Positions 58,322 through 64,000 of a stretch of 64,000 bases of DNA are shown one piece after another. The translations under genes were made by a program, and so were the position numbers. Location: the NCBI GenBank assembly GCA_016714975.1, contig JADKBR010000016.1, positions 1 through 64,000 on the forward strand, given 5' to 3'. The notes beneath the pieces are model-generated. The model worked only from the letters and a program-made list of their open reading frames with translations. It ran no database searches and was not told the DNA's origin. How positions within the stretch are numbered: the first letter of the stretch is position 1; each line of letters starts with the position of its first letter. Source of the DNA: Candidatus Dechloromonas phosphorivorans. Its GTDB lineage: Bacteria; Pseudomonadota; Gammaproteobacteria; Burkholderiales; Rhodocyclaceae.

Positions 58322-60214
58322 ATGACGACGTACAAGGAGTTTCACCAGTATTCGATCGACAAGCCCAACGAGTTCTGGACTGAACAGGCTAAGCTCATCG
58401 ACTGGAAAGAGCCGTTCACACAAGTGTGCGACTATTCGCGCCCGCCGTTTGCCAAGTGGTTCGTCGGCGGCAAGACCAATCTTTGCTACAACGCGGTTGA
58501 CCGTCATGCGGCCAAGCGTCCTGACGCGCCGGCATTGATCTATGTCTCGACCGAGACCGACCAGGAGAAGATCTACAGCTTTGCCGAGTTGCAGCGCGAA
58601 GTCGAGCGCATGGCGGCGATCTACAAGAGCCTCGGCGTCAAACGCGGCGACCGGATCCTGATCTACATGCCGATGATCGCCGAGGCAACCTTTGCCATTC
58701 TGGCCTCGGCGCGGATTGGCGCCATCCACTCGGTCGTCTTCGGCGGTTTCGCGTCGGGTTCCTTGGCGACCCGCATCGACGATGCCAAGCCGGTCCTGAT
58801 CGTTTCTTCCGACGCCGGCATGCGCGGCGGCAAGCCGGTGCCCTACAAGGATCTGCTCGACGAAGCCATCGACCTGTCCGAATTCAAGCCGGCCAAGGTG
58901 CTGATGGTCGACCGTGGCATTGACAAGGGTTTCAACAAGGTCGAGGGACGTGATGTGGACTACGCCACGCTGCGCGCCCAGCACATGGACGCGCAGGTGC
59001 CGTGCGAGTGGATGGAATCGTCCGAGCCGTCCTACATCCTCTACACCTCGGGCACGACCGGCAAGCCCAAGGGCGTGCAGCGCGACACGGGCGGCTATGC
59101 GGTGGCGCTGGCTTCGTCGATGAAGCACATCTACTGCGGCGGCGAGGGCGAGACCTATTTCTCGACTTCGGACATCGGCTGGGTGGTCGGCCACTCCTAC
59201 ATCATCTACGGCCCGCTGATCGCCGGCATGGCCACGGTCATGTACGAAGGCACGCCGCTGCGTCCGGATGCCGGTATCTGGTGGCAGATCGTCGAGAAGT
59301 ACAAGGTGAACGTCATGTTCTCGGCGCCGACCGCCGCCCGCGTCCTGAAGAAGCAGGATCCGGCCTTCATGCACAAGTACGACCTGTCCTCGCTCAAGCA
59401 CATCTTCATGGCCGGCGAGCCGCTCGATGAGACCACCCACGAGTGGTTCATGAACGAACTGCAGAAGCCGGTCATCGACAACTACTGGCAGACCGAAACC
59501 GGCTGGCCGATGCTGGCGGCGCTGCCGGGCGTCGAGAAGACGCGGATCAAGCTGGGTTCGCCGAGCTTCCCGGTCTATGGCTACGACCTGAGGATATTCC
59601 GCGAGGACGGGTCCGAGTGCGAGGCCAACGAGAAGGGCATCGCCGCCGTCGTGCCGCCGCTGCCGCCGGGCTGCCTGACCACCGTCTGGGGGCAGGACGA
59701 CCGCTTCGTCAGCACCTACTTCACGCTGTTCAAGGAACCGCTGGTCTACTCTTCCTTCGACTGGGCGATCAGGGACGACGAAGGCTATTACACGATCCTC
59801 GGCCGCACCGACGACGTCATCAACGTTGCCGGCCACCGCCTCGGCACCCGTGAAATCGAGGAAGCGATCCAGATCCATTCGGCGATCGCCGAAGTCGCCG
59901 TGGTCGGCGTCGAGGACAAGCTCAAGGGCCAGATGCCGATGGCCTTCGCCGTCGTCAAGGACGCTTCCCGGGTGGCGACCCCCGAACTGGCCAAGGCGCT
60001 GGAGAAGGAAGTCATGGCGACCGTCGATGGCAGCCTTGGTGCGATCGCCCGTCCGGGCCGCGTGTACTTCGTCACCGGATTGCCGAAGACGCGCTCGGGC
60101 AAGATGCTGCGCCGCTCGCTGCAGGCACTGGCCGAGGGCCGCGATGTCGGTGACCTGCCGACCATCGACGATGCCTCCACCATCGAGCAGATCAGGAACC
60201 TGCTGGCAAGCTGA
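58322..60214 (+). CDS. prpE: Propionyl-CoA synthetase
   Basis: 630 residues. AMP-binding enzyme: N-terminal cap EFHQYSIDKPNEFW, core YTSGTTGKPKGVQRDTGGY, WWQIVEKYKVNVMFSAPTA and WQTETGWP, then hinge and C-terminal RTDDVINVAGHRLGTREIEEA and the acetylatable Lys in LPKTRSGKMLRR. PrpE activates propionate for the methylcitrate pathway or for PHA. The Pat-like protein encoded at 18019-20661 could regulate it by acetylating that Lys (known for Salmonella Pat and PrpE). AAAGGAG lies just before the ATG at 58322. Confidence 0.94.
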   Translation: MTTYKEFHQYSIDKPNEFWTEQAKLIDWKEPFTQVCDYSRPPFAKWFVGGKTNLCYNAVDRHAAKRPDAPALIYVSTETDQEKIYSFAELQREVERMAAIYKSLGVKRGDRILIYMPMIAEATFAILASARIGAIHSVVFGGFASGSLATRIDDAKPVLIVSSDAGMRGGKPVPYKDLLDEAIDLSEFKPAKVLMVDRGIDKGFNKVEGRDVDYATLRAQHMDAQVPCEWMESSEPSYILYTSGTTGKPKGVQRDTGGYAVALASSMKHIYCGGEGETYFSTSDIGWVVGHSYIIYGPLIAGMATVMYEGTPLRPDAGIWWQIVEKYKVNVMFSAPTAARVLKKQDPAFMHKYDLSSLKHIFMAGEPLDETTHEWFMNELQKPVIDNYWQTETGWPMLAALPGVEKTRIKLGSPSFPVYGYDLRIFREDGSECEANEKGIAAVVPPLPPGCLTTVWGQDDRFVSTYFTLFKEPLVYSSFDWAIRDDEGYYTILGRTDDVINVAGHRLGTREIEEAIQIHSAIAEVAVVGVEDKLKGQMPMAFAVVKDASRVATPELAKALEKEVMATVDGSLGAIARPGRVYFVTGLPKTRSGKMLRRSLQALAEGRDVGDLPTIDDASTIEQIRNLLAS

Positions 60215-60239
60215 CAAAGCCCTCAGCTTCCTGTCTGCA

Positions 60240-60267
60240 CCCGCCAGGGCAACCTGGCGGGTTTTTT
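60240..60267 (+). terminator. Strong Rho-independent terminator after prpE
   Basis: CCCGCCAGG, loop GCAA, CCTGGCGGG with nine perfect pairs, followed by six T. It separates prpE from ppx. Confidence 0.92.
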
Positions 60268-60346
60268 GTGCCCGTGCCGCCGGAATGAGACTTGAAGGCG
60301 GGTGTTAGAATGCCCGTCAGATAGAGATTTCCATGATTGCGAGCGA

Positions 60347-61885
60347 ATGATTTACGAAACCGTTGCTGCCGTCGATATGGGCTCCAACAGCTTCCGCCTG
60401 CAGCTCGGCCGGGTGGTCGATGACCAGATTTATGCCTTGGACTCGCTCAAGGAGCCAGTACGCCTGGCGTCGGGTCTGATGGCGGACAAGCATCTCGGCC
60501 TACCGTCCCAAGCGCGCGCGCTTGAGACTCTGCGGTGCTTCGGCGAGCGTTTGCGCGGGATGGATCAGGGTGCTGTACGGGCAGTGGCGACCAATACTCT
60601 GCGCGTGGCAAAGAACGCCGCGGAGTTTCTGCCGCTGGCCGAGGAGGCTCTCGGCTTTCCCATCGAGGTCATTGCCGGTCGCGAGGAGGCACGCCTGATC
60701 TACCTTGGCGCCGCACATTCGCTTCCGGCTGCGCGGCACAAGCGACTGGTCGTCGATATCGGCGGCGGTTCCACCGAGTTTGTCGTCGGCAAGCGGTATC
60801 AAGCGCAGTTGATGGAATCGCTGTACATGGGCTGCGTCAGCTACACGCTGCGCTTCTTCCCGGACGGCATGGTCGACAAGAAGCGCCTGCGGGCGGCGCA
60901 GGTTGCGGCGGCCAAGGAAATCGAGCCGATCGCTCGCGCCTACAAGCGCTTTGGCTGGAAGGAAGCGGTCGGCTCTTCCGGATCGGCACGGGCGATTGCC
61001 GATGTGCTCGAGATGAACGAATTGAACCCGCGGGGGCAGTTCGGCATTACCCGCGTGGGTCTTGACCGGTTGTGCGCCCTGCTGGTCAAGGCTGGCTCGG
61101 CCGAGGCACTTGATCTGCAGGGTATCAGGACGGATCGCATGCCGGTCCTGGCGGGCGGAATTGCCATCCTTTCGGCAGTCTTCGCGGAACTCGGTATTGA
61201 GGAGATGTCTTACGCCGATGGCGGCCTGCGCCTGGGAGTGCTTTACGATCTTCTCGACCGGTTTCACCACCACGACATGCGTGATTCGACCGTGGCGCAG
61301 TTCCGCCGTCGTTATCAGGTCGAGGTCGAGCAAAGCAGGCGGATCGAAGCAACCGCCCTGTCAGCCCTGAAGCAGGTTACTGGAGGCTTGCCGTCCGCGA
61401 CCGACCGGCAGTTTCTGTCGTGGGCGGCACGTCTCCATGAGATCGGGATTTCGGTGGCGCACAGCGCCTATCACAAGCACGGCGCCTATATTCTGACCTA
61501 CGCCGACATGCCGGGCTTTTCCCGGAGGGATCAGGCGCGGCTGGCCATGCTGGTCCTCGCTCATCGTGGCACGCTGGACAAACTGCGAGCGATGGCTGCA
61601 CCCCAAGGGTGCTTCCTTGCGGGCGCGGTCGACAGCATCTGGAGACTCATTTTCAGTCTGCGCCTGGCGGTTCTGCTCCACCGTGCGCGCGACGACCGCG
61701 AGTTGCCCAAGTGGCGGGCCAGGGCAACGTCAGGGGGCTTCTCTCTCGAACTGGCAGGCGAATGGCTGGATGAAAATCCGTGGACGGCGGCAGCCTTGGG
61801 CGAGGAGGGGGCAGCGTGGAAGGTGCTTGGTCTCGATTACGTCGTCAAGTCGAGACCGGCGAGACCGGCGAGGCGGGCAGCATGA
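60347..61885 (+). CDS. ppx: Exopolyphosphatase (Ppx/GppA)
   Basis: 512 residues. The Ppx/GppA ASKHA domain has AAVDMGSNSFRLQLG, GREEARLIYLGAAHS with the catalytic Glu, and VVDIGGGSTEFVVG. The C-terminal HD-like domain has SWAARLHEIGISVAHSAYHKHGAYIL. It removes terminal phosphates from polyphosphate, or hydrolyses pppGpp; the two-domain form fits Ppx. The ATG at 60347 fits the family start better than a frame extending to 60302. Its stop overlaps the ATG of the mlaE-like gene. Confidence 0.92.
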   Translation: MIYETVAAVDMGSNSFRLQLGRVVDDQIYALDSLKEPVRLASGLMADKHLGLPSQARALETLRCFGERLRGMDQGAVRAVATNTLRVAKNAAEFLPLAEEALGFPIEVIAGREEARLIYLGAAHSLPAARHKRLVVDIGGGSTEFVVGKRYQAQLMESLYMGCVSYTLRFFPDGMVDKKRLRAAQVAAAKEIEPIARAYKRFGWKEAVGSSGSARAIADVLEMNELNPRGQFGITRVGLDRLCALLVKAGSAEALDLQGIRTDRMPVLAGGIAILSAVFAELGIEEMSYADGGLRLGVLYDLLDRFHHHDMRDSTVAQFRRRYQVEVEQSRRIEATALSALKQVTGGLPSATDRQFLSWAARLHEIGISVAHSAYHKHGAYILTYADMPGFSRRDQARLAMLVLAHRGTLDKLRAMAAPQGCFLAGAVDSIWRLIFSLRLAVLLHRARDDRELPKWRARATSGGFSLELAGEWLDENPWTAAALGEEGAAWKVLGLDYVVKSRPARPARRAA

Positions 61886-62988
61886 ACAACCCGCCCCGTC
61901 TGCAGAGCGAGCCGGGGAGAGTCGTGCTGACCGGCGAATGGACGCTTGCCGCGCTGCTGCCTGAGCTTCCGGAATTGCAGTCGAGACTGGCGGCGGGCCG
62001 GCTGGGTGACTTGTCTTGGGATCTCTTGGCCGTCGACCGGCTGGACAGCGCGGCGGCTGTGCTCCTCTGGCGGACGTGGAATGAGCGCTGGCCGGCAGAT
62101 CTGATCATTTCTGACACTCACCGGCGCACCGTCGAACGTGTTTCGCAGGCGCCGGTGGCTACAGATTCGGGAGCGGTCACGGTGCCGGGGCCGGTCGAGC
62201 GCGTCGGCAATCTTGTGCTGGGGTCGATCGAGAACGCCAGCGGGCTGGTGACCCTGTTCGGGCAGATGCTCCTCGACCTTTGGCACCTCGCCCGCCATCC
62301 TTCCGAGATGCCGTGGAAGGAAATTGCAGCAAATATCTACAAGGCCGGCGCGCTCGCCCTGCCTGTCACCGGTCTGGTGGGTTTCCTGATAGGGGTGACG
62401 CTCAGTTATCTGTCGGCTCTCCAGTTGCGCAGCGTCGGCGCCGACCTGTTCATCGTCAATATCCTTGGCATCTCGATCATTCGGGAGCTTGGCCCGGTGC
62501 TGGTGGCGGTCCTCGTCGCCGGCCGCTCGGGCTCGGCGATGACGGCACAGATCGGCGTCATGCGGGTCACCGAGGAAATCGATGCCCTGACCGCGATGGG
62601 CATCTCGCGCAGCATTCGCGTGGTCCTGCCGAAGTTGCTGGCATTGACTGCAGTGATGCCATTGCTTGTCCTTTGGGCGTCGGCCATCGCGCTGATGGGC
62701 GGCATGCTTTCCGCGATGCTGCAGCTGGATATTTCACCGGCCTACTTCATCGCGAACCTGCAGCGTGCGGTTCCGGTCGCCAATCTCGTGATCGGGCTGA
62801 CCAAAGGACTCGTCTTCGGGTTCATCATCGCCTGGGTTGCCTGTCATTTCGGCTTGCGCGTCAAGCCCAATACCGAGAGTCTGTCGGCCAACACGACGAC
62901 GTCGGTGGTCACGGCGATCACCCTTGTGATCCTCGCCGACGCGGTGTTCGCAATCAATACCCGGGACATGGGAATTCCCCAGTTATGA
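61882..62988 (+). CDS. mlaE: MlaE-family ABC transporter permease with an N-terminal STAS-like extension
   Basis: 368 residues. The first 100 or so residues resemble a STAS domain (GRVVLTGEWTLAALLPEL, RLDSAAAVLLW). The remainder is the MlaE permease (KAGALALPVTGLVGFLIGVTLSYLSALQLRSVGA in pieces, EIDALTAMGI, FGLRVKPNTESLSANTT). This is the YrbE/MlaE family moving phospholipid across the cell envelope. The start overlaps the ppx stop by ATGA. Many bacteria carry MlaB as a separate STAS protein; here it is fused. Confidence 0.88.
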   Translation: MNNPPRLQSEPGRVVLTGEWTLAALLPELPELQSRLAAGRLGDLSWDLLAVDRLDSAAAVLLWRTWNERWPADLIISDTHRRTVERVSQAPVATDSGAVTVPGPVERVGNLVLGSIENASGLVTLFGQMLLDLWHLARHPSEMPWKEIAANIYKAGALALPVTGLVGFLIGVTLSYLSALQLRSVGADLFIVNILGISIIRELGPVLVAVLVAGRSGSAMTAQIGVMRVTEEIDALTAMGISRSIRVVLPKLLALTAVMPLLVLWASAIALMGGMLSAMLQLDISPAYFIANLQRAVPVANLVIGLTKGLVFGFIIAWVACHFGLRVKPNTESLSANTTTSVVTAITLVILADAVFAINTRDMGIPQL

Positions 62989-63749
62989 GCGTTGCGGCGA
63001 AACCGGCTGTCGTCGAGATGCGTGGCTTGAGCACGCGCATCGGCGATCGCTTCGTGCATCGCAATCTTGACCTGCGGGTCGAACGCGGCCAGGTCGTCGG
63101 TCTGGTCGGCGGGTCGGGCAGTGGCAAGACGACGCTGCTGCGCCAGATTCTCGGCCTGATTCTGCCCGCAGCCGGTTCGGTCCGCCTGTTTGGAGAGGAT
63201 CTCGGCGCCGCCGGCGCGGTTGCCCAGTCTGCCCTGCTGCGGCGATTGGGCATGCTGTTTCAGGCGGGAGCGCTGTTCTCGGCCCTTCCGGCATTCGACA
63301 ATATCGCCTTTCCGTTGCGCGAACTGAAATGCCTCGATGAAGACTGGATTCACCGCCTGGTCAATCTCAAGCTGGCGATGGTCGAACTGGAGGTCGAGCA
63401 CGGCAAGCTGATGCCCGCCGAACTCTCTGGCGGCATGGTCAAGCGCGTTGCGCTCGCCCGCGCCCTGGCCCTCGAGCCAGAGCTATTGTTGCTCGATGAG
63501 CCGACCGCCGGTCTCGATCCGGACCGGAGTCGGAGCTTTGTCAAACTCCTTGGGCAACTGCAGGGGGAACTTGGACTGACCGTGATCATGGTCACTCACG
63601 ACCCGGAAACGCTCGCCGGACTGGCGACGCACATCGCCGTGCTCGCCGACCAGCATATCGTGCAGTTTGGCCTCGCGGCGGACGTCATGGCCGGAGATCA
63701 TCCGTTTCTCGCCGGTTTCAGGGATGGCGACAAGGCAGGGTTGTTGTAG
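62985..63749 (+). CDS. mlaF: MlaF-type ABC transporter ATPase
   Basis: 254 residues: Walker A GGSGSGKTT, Q-loop MLFQAGALFSAL, signature LSGGMVKRV, Walker B LLLLDEPTAGLD and the switch His in MVTHDPE. The start overlaps the mlaE stop by ATGA. It powers the Mla lipid transporter together with the permease and MlaD. Confidence 0.92.
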   Translation: MSVAAKPAVVEMRGLSTRIGDRFVHRNLDLRVERGQVVGLVGGSGSGKTTLLRQILGLILPAAGSVRLFGEDLGAAGAVAQSALLRRLGMLFQAGALFSALPAFDNIAFPLRELKCLDEDWIHRLVNLKLAMVELEVEHGKLMPAELSGGMVKRVALARALALEPELLLLDEPTAGLDPDRSRSFVKLLGQLQGELGLTVIMVTHDPETLAGLATHIAVLADQHIVQFGLAADVMAGDHPFLAGFRDGDKAGLL

Positions 63750-63758
63750 GATTCGCCA

Positions 63759-64000
63759 ATGGAAAACAAGTCACATGCTTTTGTCGCCGGACTGTTTGCC
63801 CTGCTTCTGGGTGCAGTGGCGATCGTTGCCCTGTTCTGGCTGCGCGGCACCCAGAACAGCCTTAGCGAGTATGTCGTAGTCACCAAGTATACGGTCGGGG
63901 GGCTGAATCCCGAGGCGCAGGTTCGCTATCGGGGCATCCGTGTGGGAAAGGTCAAGGATATTCAGCTTGATCGCGACGATCCGAGCGACATCCTGATCAA
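63759..64000 (+). CDS. mlaD: MlaD/MCE-domain protein, truncated by the window end
   Basis: Begins MENKSHAFVAGLFALLLGAV, a signal-anchor helix, followed by the MCE opening YTVGGLNPEAQVRYRGIRVGKV. MCE proteins form periplasmic hexameric rings that hand lipids to or from the inner-membrane ABC transporter. The ATG at 63759 is nine bases after the mlaF stop. Only the first 80 codons are in the window. Confidence 0.9.
   Translation, partial: MENKSHAFVAGLFALLLGAVAIVALFWLRGTQNSLSEYVVVTKYTVGGLNPEAQVRYRGIRVGKVKDIQLDRDDPSDILI

Overview
The window is GC-rich, densely coded DNA whose gene content suggests a betaproteobacterium of the Rhodocyclales (Dechloromonas/Azonexus/'Candidatus Accumulibacter'-like). 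This assignment is inferred from gene families and was not tested by alignment. Supporting traits are a class I polyhydroxyalkanoate synthase, a cytoplasmic exopolyphosphatase plus a predicted exported relative of it, a PsiE-like protein, PrpE, FNR with HemN, and many c-di-GMP proteins.

Layout. 1-15.2 kb: the 3' part of phaC; a hemerythrin/DUF2249/membrane protein/SirB cluster; fnr divergent from hemN around an FNR box; a TauE/SafE-like protein, a universal stress protein, CopA, a PAS-GGDEF-EAL protein, a CopZ-like protein, an MscS channel, a DUF4337 protein and an exported Ppx/GppA-like protein. 15.2-25.1 kb: a P2C-type (Na,K-ATPase-like) ATPase, a Pat-like acyl-CoA synthetase/acetyltransferase, a double-PAS protein, a Baeyer-Villiger-type monooxygenase, a diguanylate cyclase with a repeated tail, and a FlhG/MinD ATPase. 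25.2-35.2 kb: an RlmA-like methyltransferase, DUF1622, PsiE, DUF3616, two lipoproteins, a SEC-C protein, a lone CheB domain, DUF421, a Cache protein and an alpha/beta hydrolase, interleaved with dispersed repeats. 35.2-39.9 kb: an AT-rich island between two copies of a repeat that includes the 3' end of feoA. It holds a HEPN-like gene and a membrane-protein gene separated by an IS1182-family element. 39.8-42.4 kb: a Fur-box-associated feo operon. 42.4-50.2 kb: a lytic transglycosylase, a DEAD-box helicase, DUF455, an aldo/keto reductase, small conserved proteins, greB and an acyltransferase. 50.3-64 kb: htpG with a sigma-32-type promoter, an 88-base G run, an old yellow enzyme, a patatin, an AcuI/YhdH reductase, a receiver/GGDEF-like protein, prpE, ppx and the start of an mla-type operon.

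Two sequence-quality signals matter. The first 4 kb contains several apparent frameshifts (phaC, the membrane protein, sirB, fnr), while almost every later gene reads cleanly. The 88-base G homopolymer after htpG looks like a sequencing or assembly artefact.

The best candidate for an undescribed system is the island: a two-TM protein gene followed on the same strand by a HEPN-like (R-x4-H) protein, apparently one operon later split by an IS. Other items worth following are a dispersed intergenic repeat with the core TGCGGTCGACC (seven copies), the exported Ppx/GppA-like protein, and tiny ORFs at the head of the Fur-regulated feo operon.
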